Part shown: positions 17,707 through 27,134 of the stretch, in pieces
Layout: each line of letters begins with the position of its first letter
How positions within the stretch are numbered: position 1 is the stretch's first letter
Source of the DNA: Actinoplanes italicus
GTDB lineage: Bacteria; Actinomycetota; Actinomycetes; Mycobacteriales; Micromonosporaceae
DNA length: 64,000 bases
Direction of reading: 5' to 3'
NCBI RefSeq assembly: GCF_003001815.1
Contig: NZ_PVMZ01000025.1
Location: forward strand, 1-64,000
Position numbers and translations under genes: made by a program
The notes under the pieces: generated by a model
Database searches by the model: none
What the model was told of the DNA's origin: nothing
What the model saw: only the letters and a program-made list of their open reading frames with translations

Positions 17707-20700
17707 TGACGATCCCGCAGACGCTGCTCGAAGACCGCATACGCCTCCCGCATGTCCGCCTCCCGGTCCAGGGTGACGAACGGCAGCTCATAGGTGTAGG
17801 TGTTCCCGGCCTGGTTGGTGGCGGTGCGCTCCTCGGCGGTGACTCGGTCGCCCTTCTTGCGCCAGACCGTGAGCACCGAGTTGGGCACAAGCCGACCGTT
17901 CGCGTCGTAGAAGTAGACGTTGCGGTCGTAGCCGCGCAGCACGGCGAACTGGGTCCGGTATATCGCGCACAACTCGTTAGCGGTCAACCCGAGAGCAAGC
18001 GCCACCAGCGCATCGATCTCCACCAGCGCCTGCCGCCGATCCGCCGCAACCCGCAACGGCGTCTCCGCTGTCCACTCCGGCCCTACCTGCTCAAGGCCGA
18101 AGCGACGGGAATGCACAAGTCCTCCCGCCCAAGCGTCATCGTGAAACTGGTCCGTGTAGCAGCGAGACCAGAGCTCCGCATATACGGCGGTCACACAGTT
18201 GAGGCGCAAAACACGAATCATCAACGCATCGCTCAGCTCATGGTCCTCAGAGATGGGAAGCCGTCCGATGGTGCCGAACGAAATCTCCGACTTCGGTGCG
18301 CACCGCACTGAGTAGTCAGAGACAATCGACGAGACGAATGCGCTGACCACCGGGAGCTTGCTTGCACCACCACCGGCGACGATCATCGTGTGCACCGGAT
18401 GCACGTGAGCTGCACCTGGTGGGATGATTGCTGGAATCAGGGTACGTTCGCCCTGGTTGGCGGCCATGCGGCGCCAGGCTATGCGGTAGTGGTCGCGGGC
18501 AGGGTCGGGGCGGTCCTCGTTGCCCCAGTCGGTGTAGGCGCAGTCGTAGTCATAGCGGTCGCCTCGGCGCTGGTAGGCCGTCGCCGGGATCGCGTCGGCC
18601 GCCAGCGCCTCGAAGTCCGTCACCGACCAATCCTTATTGCTGACTAAGGTGGGATTTGGCGTCTTATTAATAGGCGTCGAGACATACAGATGCGGCCCTT
18701 GGAGAATCACGTCATCCCAGGACGACGGCACACTCCACTCCGACTCGAAATACCCCTTGCGTCGATCCGTCGTCTCGTTCCACCCTTGTGAGGAAAGAAG
18801 ACCGAGTTCCCCGATACGCGGTGCGCGAGACAGCTTTTCAAGAACAGCCGCCGATGACTGGTTAACTGCGTATACCATCCGGGTTTGCCGGATCGGCACA
18901 TCGCCGGCCTCCATTGTGGCGTGCCAGGCGCGCAACGTATCCTCGGTGACTTTAGTGATCCGCGAGCGGTGCGGACGCACGTCCCAGTGACCCTCGTCGT
19001 CCTTGAGTCCAGGCTCCGGCCCGGAGCCGTCGTGCACCAGGGAACGCACCGCCGTATCGGGGTGATAGAGCCAACTCGCCTGGGTGAAGCCCGGCTCACT
19101 CTGCGGGAATCCGTGCACCGTGATGCCGAAGTGTTTGTGATTTTGGATTTCAAAGAGCAGCAGCTGGTTGATGAAGTGCCAGTGGCGGCGGAGTCGTGAG
19201 TAAAGCTCGGCGCGAAGAGGGCCTGCGTTCTCGTCGGTGAAGTGGGAGTTCAGGTGAATCATGCCGATGGTGCCGCGGGCCGAACCGTGCCGCCACATCA
19301 CCTCCATGAAGCAGCGGTACAGGTCGGGTCGCAGACCGACAAGATGCGGATATTGCGGCGTCGCACTAACGAACGAACCGATGCAAACGGTGTCCGCCGT
19401 GCCGTCGATGACCAGGTTTAGCACACCAGGCAGGTCGAGGGTGGCATCACGCTTAACGGCCACCTCCGCCTGCGTCGGTTTTGGCGCGAGTTGCCACCAT
19501 GGGTCGCCCTCGGCGAGCAGGGCCGACACGTCGACGTCAGGCCGTACCCAGGGCGGGTTGCCGACCTGGAGGTCGAAGCCGCCGCGAGTGAACACGGTGG
19601 CGAAGTCCAGCTGCCAGTGGAAGAAGCCCTGCCGGTGGGCGATGCGCTCGCACACCACCAGCCACGGATTCTTCCTCAGCACCTCATCCATACCCTCGGC
19701 GTTGGCGAAGCTGAGTTCCATCGCCTCGGCCTGGTTCAGTTCTTCCCAGTCGATACCGGCCCGGAAGGCTGTTCTGGCTGCCACGCCGACATTTCGGTTC
19801 GACAGCGATCGACTGGTCCATCGCGCCACATTGCGCTCTTTGTGGCGAGCCGACTTCAGGTCCGGGTTGCGACCCAGCAGCGCTTGCAAGCCTTCGATCC
19901 ATTGCGTGACGGTCGGCGGCTCGACCACCTTGCCGTTCACGGTAGCGAGCTCGTCAGTGAGAGGCCAGAACCACAAGGCAGCCCAGGCGTCCATAGCTCG
20001 GCGCAGTCGACGGTAGGCACCGCCCTGATCGGCAAGCGCCGATTCGATCTGCTCGCGGGTCACCGCACCCCCGGCGGGCAGGTCCCCAGCCTCCCACACC
20101 GGGATGGAACGGCGGATCTGCTTCTCGGCGATGTCCAGCCGACGGTAGGCGATCTGCCACAACGACTCCACGCGGTGCGCCAGTTCGGCGTACGCGTCGA
20201 TGGTTTGCTTGGTGGGTTTGGTTTTTGTGCTGCCTCGCCAGGTCTTGAGTTTCTTCGCCGCGTCGGGCGCGAGTGCCGCGGCTTCCTTGGCGTCCGCGGC
20301 TGAGCCCCAGCCGTCGGCAGGCAGCAGGAAGTGGTGGATGCCGTCGGTGGCGACCCGCTCGGCTTCGATGTCCTCGACCAGCGAGGTCAGGGGCACCTCG
20401 TCCGGCACCGCGCCCAACCATGATTTGTCGGCGACCTGGCTGCGGCGGTAGACGGCCCGACGGGCGCCGATCAGCGAGTTGCCGCGCCGCAGGTGCAGGC
20501 CGAACCACGGTGCCGACAGGCCCTGCACCATCGTGTCGAGCCAGAGGGTGATCTCGGCGAGTTCGACGGCGGTGCCGTTCAGGTCGACGCCGTACACGTT
20601 GTGCAGGGCCAGGTAGGCCTTCACCTCCTGCAGACGTTTCGGGTAGTCGTCCGGGTCGATCCGCTTGCCCTCGGCTGCCAGTTCGCTTTGGCGGCGCTTG

Positions 20701-22481
20701 AGGTACTGGTCGGCGAGCTGCCGAACCGCTTCGATGGCGAACGCGCCCGAGCCGAGCGCCGGTTCGCAGATCGTCATGCCGAGGATGTCGGCGGCCGGTG
20801 TGCGTTCACCGTTCTGGTCGAGCAGTTCCTCCAAGGCCTGCCCGACGGTGAATTTCGTCAGCACCTCGGGGGTGTAGTAGGACGCCGACTGCTGGCGTTC
20901 GCGCCCGGCCAGCCGGAACACGAACGAACCCTGCGGGTGCAGCACCGGGCGCGGCTCGCCGGTCACCTTGTCGGGCTGCTTGACGAAGTCGGAGGATTCG
21001 ATGCCGTCGGTACGGTCCACCGGCACCACCCAGGAGCCCTTGGTGCCGTCACCGCCCTTGGCGACCTCGTACAGGTCGGTGCCGGCGAAGAACCCGGTGT
21101 ACGACATCAGGCCCTCGTAGACCGCGCCGAGCTGGTTGATGCCCAGTTCCGCGTACGAGATGAAGCCTCGGTCCTTGCCCCGTCGCTCCTTGCTCAGCAG
21201 CAGGTGGGTGAGGACCTCCTGGAGGGCGGCGTTGCCGAGGCCGACCGCGTCGATTTGCGCCGTGGCGCTGGGCCGGAACAGGTCGGCGCGCAGCGGGTTG
21301 AAGGTGAGCCCCGGCGCGGTCAGCGCCTCGTCGTCCGGGTCGGCGGTCTGGTGTCCCCGGTCGACCAGCTCGAACAACACGCCCAGCGACTCGTAGAGGT
21401 GCGTGCCGGCGCGGGCACGCGGGGTGGCCAACTCGACCTGGACGAGTTCCCGCAGCCGGTCCAGGCTGTAGCCCCGGTCGTACTCGGGAGCCCCGACCGG
21501 CAGCACACCCAGCTCGGGCGACGCCTCCGCGTACAGCAGGAAGAGGATGCGGTAGAGGAAGCGCAACGCCTGCTTGGCCAGCGGCTGGGCTTCGGCGGCG
21601 GGCAGCGGTGCGAGGCCGTGGGCGCGGCGGCGGGCGACGACCTCGTTGGCGATGATCTCGATGGACAGCCGTACGCCCTCGCGAAGGTCCTTGGAGACCC
21701 CGACGGTGTGTTTGATCGACTCGTCGAGAACGGCGGTCCACCACAGGTTGCCGTCCGCGTCCGGCGCGATTGACTCGGCGGACAGGCAGGTCAGGATGCG
21801 GTCTACCTCGCCGCCGCGTCTGGTGTCGTTGCGTTCGCAGATCAGTTGCAGGTCGATGGCGAGGTAACGGCCCTCCGCCCAGCGATCCCGTTCGGTCAGC
21901 ACCGCCCACCGGCCGGCCAGGATCAGGATCAGGTCGGGGCCGTCGTCCTCGCCGAACAGGGCGGAGGTCAGCTTCGCCGCTGAGGTCAGCTCGTCGCCGT
22001 CGTCGTGGAGGCGCACCGGTGCGGCCAGTGTCCGGCCGTCCTTGGCGAGGATGTCCTCGACCGTGACGACCGGCTGGGCGAGCACCACGACCAGCGAGGC
22101 CCGATCGGTGATGCCGGGGGCCGAGACGCGCAGGATCGGCCCGTCCCCGCCGACGACAAGGCCGTGCTCGCGCAGTTCCAGGATGCCGACGATGCGCTCA
22201 TGGATCGAGGCGACCGCGGCGGCGATGGTCTGCGGGTCGGTGGCGCCGAGGTCAGCCTCCACATCGGTCAGCTCGCCGAGCTTGGCCAGATCGGCTTCCA
22301 GCTCCTGCCGGGCCTCGGTGAACCGGCTACGCGGGGTGGGCCGGCGGTTGTCGGCCTCCGCGTCCCACGTCTTACGGCGTTCCAGCACCCGGGCGCGGAA
22401 CGACTCCTTCGTCGCGTCGGTGGTGAAGTAGTGCTCGGAGATCCAGCCCTCACCGACCAGGATCGCGTCGGACACGCTCAC
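17703..22481 (-). CDS. large N6-adenine DNA methyltransferase (Eco57I/DrmMI/PglX-like; defence operon gene 4)
   Basis: The chosen GTG overlaps the stop of the SNF2 gene (GTGA) and has GGGAGG 6 bp upstream, giving 1592 aa; the longer frame upstream is antisense-like noise. SAM motif I is EPALGSGAF (about 574) and motif IV is NPPW (about 974), the pattern of gamma-class N6-adenine methylases. The N-terminal 450 residues (for example HTVGVSKDLREGVRL) match the regulatory N-terminus of large single-chain methylases in actinobacterial defence loci. No separate restriction motif is evident. It presumably marks self DNA while the helicase/nuclease partners act on unmarked DNA. No PglZ/BrxZ phosphatase is near, so this is not BREX. 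Confidence 0.88.
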   Translation of the reverse strand: MSVSDAILVGEGWISEHYFTTDATKESFRARVLERRKTWDAEADNRRPTPRSRFTEARQELEADLAKLGELTDVEADLGATDPQTIAAAVASIHERIVGILELREHGLVVGGDGPILRVSAPGITDRASLVVVLAQPVVTVEDILAKDGRTLAAPVRLHDDGDELTSAAKLTSALFGEDDGPDLILILAGRWAVLTERDRWAEGRYLAIDLQLICERNDTRRGGEVDRILTCLSAESIAPDADGNLWWTAVLDESIKHTVGVSKDLREGVRLSIEIIANEVVARRRAHGLAPLPAAEAQPLAKQALRFLYRILFLLYAEASPELGVLPVGAPEYDRGYSLDRLRELVQVELATPRARAGTHLYESLGVLFELVDRGHQTADPDDEALTAPGLTFNPLRADLFRPSATAQIDAVGLGNAALQEVLTHLLLSKERRGKDRGFISYAELGINQLGAVYEGLMSYTGFFAGTDLYEVAKGGDGTKGSWVVPVDRTDGIESSDFVKQPDKVTGEPRPVLHPQGSFVFRLAGRERQQSASYYTPEVLTKFTVGQALEELLDQNGERTPAADILGMTICEPALGSGAFAIEAVRQLADQYLKRRQSELAAEGKRIDPDDYPKRLQEVKAYLALHNVYGVDLNGTAVELAEITLWLDTMVQGLSAPWFGLHLRRGNSLIGARRAVYRRSQVADKSWLGAVPDEVPLTSLVEDIEAERVATDGIHHFLLPADGWGSAADAKEAAALAPDAAKKLKTWRGSTKTKPTKQTIDAYAELAHRVESLWQIAYRRLDIAEKQIRRSIPVWEAGDLPAGGAVTREQIESALADQGGAYRRLRRAMDAWAALWFWPLTDELATVNGKVVEPPTVTQWIEGLQALLGRNPDLKSARHKERNVARWTSRSLSNRNVGVAARTAFRAGIDWEELNQAEAMELSFANAEGMDEVLRKNPWLVVCERIAHRQGFFHWQLDFATVFTRGGFDLQVGNPPWVRPDVDVSALLAEGDPWWQLAPKPTQAEVAVKRDATLDLPGVLNLVIDGTADTVCIGSFVSATPQYPHLVGLRPDLYRCFMEVMWRHGSARGTIGMIHLNSHFTDENAGPLRAELYSRLRRHWHFINQLLLFEIQNHKHFGITVHGFPQSEPGFTQASWLYHPDTAVRSLVHDGSGPEPGLKDDEGHWDVRPHRSRITKVTEDTLRAWHATMEAGDVPIRQTRMVYAVNQSSAAVLEKLSRAPRIGELGLLSSQGWNETTDRRKGYFESEWSVPSSWDDVILQGPHLYVSTPINKTPNPTLVSNKDWSVTDFEALAADAIPATAYQRRGDRYDYDCAYTDWGNEDRPDPARDHYRIAWRRMAANQGERTLIPAIIPPGAAHVHPVHTMIVAGGGASKLPVVSAFVSSIVSDYSVRCAPKSEISFGTIGRLPISEDHELSDALMIRVLRLNCVTAVYAELWSRCYTDQFHDDAWAGGLVHSRRFGLEQVGPEWTAETPLRVAADRRQALVEIDALVALALGLTANELCAIYRTQFAVLRGYDRNVYFYDANGRLVPNSVLTVWRKKGDRVTAEERTATNQAGNTYTYELPFVTLDREADMREAYAVFEQRLRDRQ

Positions 22482-25372
22482 GCCCGCCCTCCCGTCGACG
22501 GCACGACGACCAGCAGCGGGCGCACCAGTTGCCGGTCCGGGTTCATGTCGGCGACCAGCCGCTGCTCCTGGCCGATGCTGACCCGACGCTGCTTGAGATC
22601 GCGGCGCTGGATGAGTGCATCGGCGTCGTGCTGCCATTGGGCGAGCCGGTGGGACCACTGTTCGACGCGGTGCGCGACGTCCTTCTCGACCACGGCGAAC
22701 AGGTCACGCATCTGCTCGCGGGCGTGGTGCACGGCCGGTGGGATGAACGGGCCTAGCGCCTCTGCCTCGGGCACCGGGCCGGGGTTGGACCGGGCGGTGT
22801 CGAAGCCCAGCGCGGCCAGTGCCGCGGAGGCCGACGGATGTGGGCTCACCAGGGCGAACACGAGGTCGCCGGGCATCGGGAACTCCACGGTCAACCACGC
22901 CGCCGAGACGACCTGGCCTCGCCGGTTGGTCAGCGTGCCCAGCAGCAGCACGGTCAGTTCGTCGACGTCGCCGCGGACCGCGAACACCTGGTTGCGGCCC
23001 AGCCCGGCCAGGGCCCGGTCGGAAGCCCAATCCAGCACCGGGTGCAGAGGGCTCAGGTAGTGCGCGTCCGGCCAACTGGAGCCGGTGTCGTCGCGCAGCG
23101 CCTGCTCCAGCCGGTCCTTGCCCCGGGCCTGGGTGGTGGCCAGGACGAGCTTGTCGGTGACCCGCCGGTCGGCGAGATAGCTCTGCGGCAGTACGTCGAG
23201 GCGTTGCACCAGGTCAGGTGGCGGGGTCAGCTCGGCGGTGCCGAAGGCGGGGTCTCGACGCCAGGAGACACCGTTGTTGCTCAGCGGCCTGGTCGGGTCG
23301 ACGAAGGCGGCGTGCAGCGCCTCGTCGAGGTACGAGACCTCGTCCGGGTAGAGCCCTGACCCGGCGGTTACGGTCGTCTCGGGCAGCGGCTCTTCGTCGG
23401 TGTCGTCGGCGTCGACGATGCCGAAGAACATCGCCGACAGGTCGTCACCGGCCAGTACCTCGTCCGGCGTGCGTACCACCTCGTCCAGGTCACGCTGCCC
23501 GGCCAGGACGGCACGGATGGCGTCCTCCTCGCCATTCACGTCGTACTGGCCCATCAGGGAGGCCACGTCGCCGAGCGCGCGGTGCGCCTCGTTCTCCTTG
23601 TCGACCAGTTTCGCCAGGATGCGGATGTCGCCGGCGAAGCGGTCGCCGTCCGGCTCCAGCAGCAAGGCGGTGATCCGGGGTGGGTGCTGCTGGCCGTACC
23701 GGTCGATGCGGCCGTTGCGCTGCTCGATGCGGATCAGGCTCCACGGGATGTCGTAGTGGATCAGCTCGTGGCACTGGGCGTGCAGGTTGACCCCTTCGGA
23801 GGCGACGTCGCCGGTGACCAGGACCCGGACCGGGGCGTGTTCCTGCTTGAAGGCGTCCACCACGCGCTGCTGCTCGTCGTCGGGCAGGCCACCGTGCATG
23901 ATCGCGACGGCCTCGGCGGGCACTCCGAGGTCGGCAGGAAGGTGTCTGTGCAGCCAGGTCAGGGTGGCGACCCGCTCGGCGAACACCACCGCCCGGATCG
24001 GCGAACCGGATCCGACGCCGATCTCCCGGAGCCGCTGGACCAGCCGGGTGTACTTGGCCGAGCCGGCCGCCTGCGCCGTCGCGTTCAGGGCGGCCAGCCG
24101 TTCCAGGGCCGCTCGTTCGACCGTGGCGGCGGCGTCGTGCTGGAGTCGGCCCAGGCGCTGCCGGACGGTCTCGGCCAGTGCGGCCGGTGACGAAAGGAAG
24201 GCCTTGGCCAGCGTCCAGGGGAACAGCGACGCGTTCTGCCCCGAGTAGGGGGTGCGCTGGTCCGGCGGCCACAGCCAGACGTCCTCGAGTTCGCGGGCGA
24301 CCGCGTTCTCCGCCGGGCTCGCGGGCACCAACAGATTCTCCGGTTCCTGTCGTTCCATCCAGTCTGCACCGACCACCCCGGCCACCTCGTCGCTGTGCCG
24401 ATGGCGGCGGATCACCAGCCGTTCGATCTCCTCGGCCACCAGCTCGCCGCCGGGCGGGATCGCGGACGGGTCGAGCAGCCGGATCAGCTCGGCGAAGGAT
24501 TCCTTGCGCCCGTTGTGTGGGGTCGCCGACGCCAGGATCAGCGTCTCGGTATTTCGGGACAGTGTGCGGGCCAGCTTGTTGTTCTGCGTGGACGCATTGG
24601 CCAGGTTGTGCGATTCGTCGATGACGACGGCGTCCCAGCGCTGCTTCTTCAGACTGGCCGCGTACCGCTCCGACTTCAGCGTGTCGATCGAGATGATCGC
24701 CCGCCGGAAATAGGTGAACGGGTTGCGGTTCGCCGGAAGCTTCTGCCGAACCCGCTGGATCCCGGCGGAGTCGAGGCGGACGAACGGCAGCGCGAATCGC
24801 GACCACAATTCCTGCTGCATCTGTTCGAGCACGTGGCGGGGCGTCACGATGAGGATCCGCTCGCCTCGGCCCCGGCGGACCAACTCCGACAGGATCATGC
24901 CGATTTCCAGGGTCTTGCCGAGCCCGACCGCATCGGCCAGCAGGATCCGGGGACGTAGGTTGTCCGGGTCGAGTGCCTTGCGCACGGCGGTCTGCTGGTA
25001 GCTCAACGGTGTCGCCAGGGCCTGTGTGGCAACGGTGAGCGAGCGATCGGCGAGCGGAACGGCGGTCTTGCGGTACGTGGATTCCAGCCAGAGGCGGGCC
25101 TTGCGGTAGCGCGGGCTGTCGTCCGCCACGACGCTCGCTGCTGCCGGGTCGAGTGGTTCGACGCGGTCGAGGGAAGCGTAGAAGCTGGCGCTGGCATCGC
25201 GAACCAGTTCACTCAAGCCTCGGACGTGCATGAGGAGCCCGTCCGCGGTTTCCTCCGCGGTCTGCACTAGCCATTCCTCGTCCCGGATGACCACCACCGA
25301 CCCCGGCGCCAATTCGAGTGGTGCCTCGGAAAGGGCTTTGTCCACGGTCGTCCCACTCTCCCCTCGCGCCAT
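22478..25372 (-). CDS. SNF2/RapA-type helicase, DrmD-like (defence operon gene 3)
   Basis: This SNF2-family translocase has about 964 aa. An N-terminal LAPGSVVVIRDEEWLV stretch resembles the DrmD opening. Lobe 1 has Walker A ADAVGLGKT (about 147), box II DESH (about 251) and ASATPHNG. Lobe 2 has VASEGVNLH (about 524) and QRNGRIDRYGQ (about 552). The long C-terminal region is helical. The start is uncertain: the ATG chosen lacks a clear ribosome binding site, while a GTG at 25345 has GGGGAGAG 10 bp upstream and would remove nine residues. Its stop overlaps the methyltransferase start. A 125-150 bp gap to the upstream gene leaves room for a second promoter. Confidence 0.87.
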   Translation of the reverse strand: MARGESGTTVDKALSEAPLELAPGSVVVIRDEEWLVQTAEETADGLLMHVRGLSELVRDASASFYASLDRVEPLDPAAASVVADDSPRYRKARLWLESTYRKTAVPLADRSLTVATQALATPLSYQQTAVRKALDPDNLRPRILLADAVGLGKTLEIGMILSELVRRGRGERILIVTPRHVLEQMQQELWSRFALPFVRLDSAGIQRVRQKLPANRNPFTYFRRAIISIDTLKSERYAASLKKQRWDAVVIDESHNLANASTQNNKLARTLSRNTETLILASATPHNGRKESFAELIRLLDPSAIPPGGELVAEEIERLVIRRHRHSDEVAGVVGADWMERQEPENLLVPASPAENAVARELEDVWLWPPDQRTPYSGQNASLFPWTLAKAFLSSPAALAETVRQRLGRLQHDAAATVERAALERLAALNATAQAAGSAKYTRLVQRLREIGVGSGSPIRAVVFAERVATLTWLHRHLPADLGVPAEAVAIMHGGLPDDEQQRVVDAFKQEHAPVRVLVTGDVASEGVNLHAQCHELIHYDIPWSLIRIEQRNGRIDRYGQQHPPRITALLLEPDGDRFAGDIRILAKLVDKENEAHRALGDVASLMGQYDVNGEEDAIRAVLAGQRDLDEVVRTPDEVLAGDDLSAMFFGIVDADDTDEEPLPETTVTAGSGLYPDEVSYLDEALHAAFVDPTRPLSNNGVSWRRDPAFGTAELTPPPDLVQRLDVLPQSYLADRRVTDKLVLATTQARGKDRLEQALRDDTGSSWPDAHYLSPLHPVLDWASDRALAGLGRNQVFAVRGDVDELTVLLLGTLTNRRGQVVSAAWLTVEFPMPGDLVFALVSPHPSASAALAALGFDTARSNPGPVPEAEALGPFIPPAVHHAREQMRDLFAVVEKDVAHRVEQWSHRLAQWQHDADALIQRRDLKQRRVSIGQEQRLVADMNPDRQLVRPLLVVVPSTGGRA

Positions 25373-25497
25373 GCGCCATGCGCTCAAAATCCTATGTGGA
25401 CTGAGAGTACGGATGAGACCGTCCATTCGTCTTCCTGTATGGCACAAAAGGCTGCCATGGATCTATGGATGATGGAACCACCGCAGGCCACGCCGGG

Positions 25498-26622
25498 TCA
25501 GGTTTCGGTGACGCCGCCCAGAACCTCGACGTGGGAAACCCGCTCGATCCGCCCGCGCACGGCAGTACCGGTGACCCGCACATGCCGACGACGCCCATGT
25601 GCGTCGACGAGCTGTTGATAGAGGGCGTCCGGCAGCAGTACCCGCACGGACCGTTCCGAGGAGCCGTACACGGTGGAGATCGGGCCCTTCACGGTCGCCT
25701 GGCCACCCTCGCCGATATCCCGCCGCAACCTGCTGACCTGACCCTCGACCGTGACCTCCCCGTCGGGAACCGCCACCTTGAGCTGCTCTGCCGCCGTGCG
25801 CAGAACCTCGATCCGCCGAGTGCTGAAGCGGAACGACCGAGGCGGCACGGACGAAGGCAGCTGGCTGGCCCAGTTGAACCTGACGTCGTAGGGAACGCCG
25901 TCGCGGCCGAGCTTGGCCAGCGCGTCACAGACGTTCGCCGATACACCCTCACCGGTCAGGCGCAGGAACAGTCCGAGATCAAAGTTGCGCTGCGCCTCGC
26001 CCGAGGCGGCATAACACGCCCGCACCGCACGGTGCATCTGCAACGACACCCGGCGAGCAAGTGGCGGATCGGCATTCACGTCGGCTCGTGGCACGGCGAG
26101 CTGCGCCGCGATCGCCCAGCTTCCCGCGCGCGGAGTTCCCAATCGCACAGTGCGGGCGAAGTCGAGCGCGCTGTCCGGTCGGCGCCCCTGCACCAGCATC
26201 GGCTGCTCGCTCATCAGGGCGTACGTGGACGCCACGACCAGTTCCCGCACCCCGGCCAGGGCGTCTACCGCGTTGAACAGCGGGATCGTCCCGGACGGAC
26301 CGCTGGGCATCAGACGGAACGAGAGCGTGTCCGCGCCGGCAGTCTCCAAATCGTCAAGGAGCAGCCGGATCGGACGCTCCTCGACGGCAGCCACGGTGGT
26401 GAGAAAGTCGGAGACGCGGCTCGCATAGTCACGCAAGTCCCGATCACCGGGGACCAACACCTGGAAGTCGCCGTCGTCCTCGCGCCGCGTCCACAAGGTC
26501 GCCCGTTCGAGACTTTGTTCCAGCTCCCAGCCGGCCGACGACAGATACTGACTCAGCGTCTCGGGCGCCAGAGCCGAGGCGGCACTCAGCTCATCGGCAC
26601 TCACTATGACCGGCGGCATCAT
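25498..26622 (-). CDS. unknown protein, defence operon gene 2 (374 aa)
   Basis: I do not recognise a named domain. The 374-aa protein is soluble and acidic, without signal peptide or membrane segments. The N-terminal third (TLWTRREDDGDFQVLVPGDR, then DYASRVSDFL) looks like a conserved actinobacterial family often paired with small nuclease-like genes. The last 100 residues are beta-rich with Val-Arg alternation (VRVTGTAVRGRIERV), compatible with an OB-like or nucleic-acid-binding fold. The ATG overlaps the stop of the DUF4365 gene (ATGA), so the two are translated together and probably form a pair. It might be a sensor or specificity factor for the operon, but that is speculation. Confidence 0.7.
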   Translation of the reverse strand: MMPPVIVSADELSAASALAPETLSQYLSSAGWELEQSLERATLWTRREDDGDFQVLVPGDRDLRDYASRVSDFLTTVAAVEERPIRLLLDDLETAGADTLSFRLMPSGPSGTIPLFNAVDALAGVRELVVASTYALMSEQPMLVQGRRPDSALDFARTVRLGTPRAGSWAIAAQLAVPRADVNADPPLARRVSLQMHRAVRACYAASGEAQRNFDLGLFLRLTGEGVSANVCDALAKLGRDGVPYDVRFNWASQLPSSVPPRSFRFSTRRIEVLRTAAEQLKVAVPDGEVTVEGQVSRLRRDIGEGGQATVKGPISTVYGSSERSVRVLLPDALYQQLVDAHGRRRHVRVTGTAVRGRIERVSHVEVLGGVTET

Positions 26623-27134
26623 GATGTGGGTACCCGTTGCACCGGGACGGGATCGAGAAGCGACCGCAGGCCCTTGACGGTAAGCAGATTGCGCTTGGGA
26701 ACGTGGACCGTGACGTGCCGCTGCACACCTTGGTCGATCACCGGCGAATCGCGCAAGGATGCCCAGTACCCGCAGTGGCTGAGTCGCATGGCCGTCTCAT
26801 CTACCTGGGCGTACTGGGAGGTATCCGAGGGAACGATGATCAAAAAGAGGTAGCGCGACACAGCGAACCCCTCACCGGCGAGGCTGTTGTAGTGGTTCAC
26901 GTCCATGGGGTAGTGCCAATGCTGGTCAGTCCCCTTGGGGCTGGACCAGGACTTGACCTGCGCCTCGATCTTGGGGAAGCGGACAGTGCCACGAGTTCCA
27001 GGAAAGTCGATGGAGAAGTCGACGCCCGTATGGTCGACGTCCTGCTGACCAGCGATCAGGCCGGCGGCGCTTGCAAGAACGCGCACGAAGCACTCACCGA
27101 AATATCCTTGATGGTTATACTTGCCGTAGCTCAT
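26619..27134 (-). CDS. DUF4365 family PD-(D/E)xK nuclease-like protein (defence operon gene 1)
   Basis: About 171 aa when started at ATG 27134 (MSYGKYNHQG), which follows AAGGTGG and precedes the conserved domain; an upstream start at 27233 would add 33 low-complexity residues. DUF4365 hallmarks are seen: GYFGE near the N-terminus, GVDFSI (about 38-43) and IEAQVKS (about 56-62). These give the D...ExK pattern of PD-(D/E)xK nucleases. Such proteins occur as effectors in defence islands. It heads the operon, and its stop overlaps the next start. A G-rich, G-quadruplex-prone tract lies 117 bp upstream on the coding strand. Confidence 0.75.
   Translation of the reverse strand: MSYGKYNHQGYFGECFVRVLASAAGLIAGQQDVDHTGVDFSIDFPGTRGTVRFPKIEAQVKSWSSPKGTDQHWHYPMDVNHYNSLAGEGFAVSRYLFLIIVPSDTSQYAQVDETAMRLSHCGYWASLRDSPVIDQGVQRHVTVHVPKRNLLTVKGLRSLLDPVPVQRVPTS

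Noticed and set aside
12428..17709. Several large plus-strand frames (up to 763 aa) across the helicase genes
   Set aside because: They are GC-rich antisense shadows of the helicase and methyltransferase genes, with low-complexity Arg/Gly composition.
9176..25372. BREX or phage growth limitation (Pgl) system
   Set aside because: The methyltransferase resembles PglX, but no PglZ/BrxZ phosphatase, BrxC or PglW-type kinase is present.
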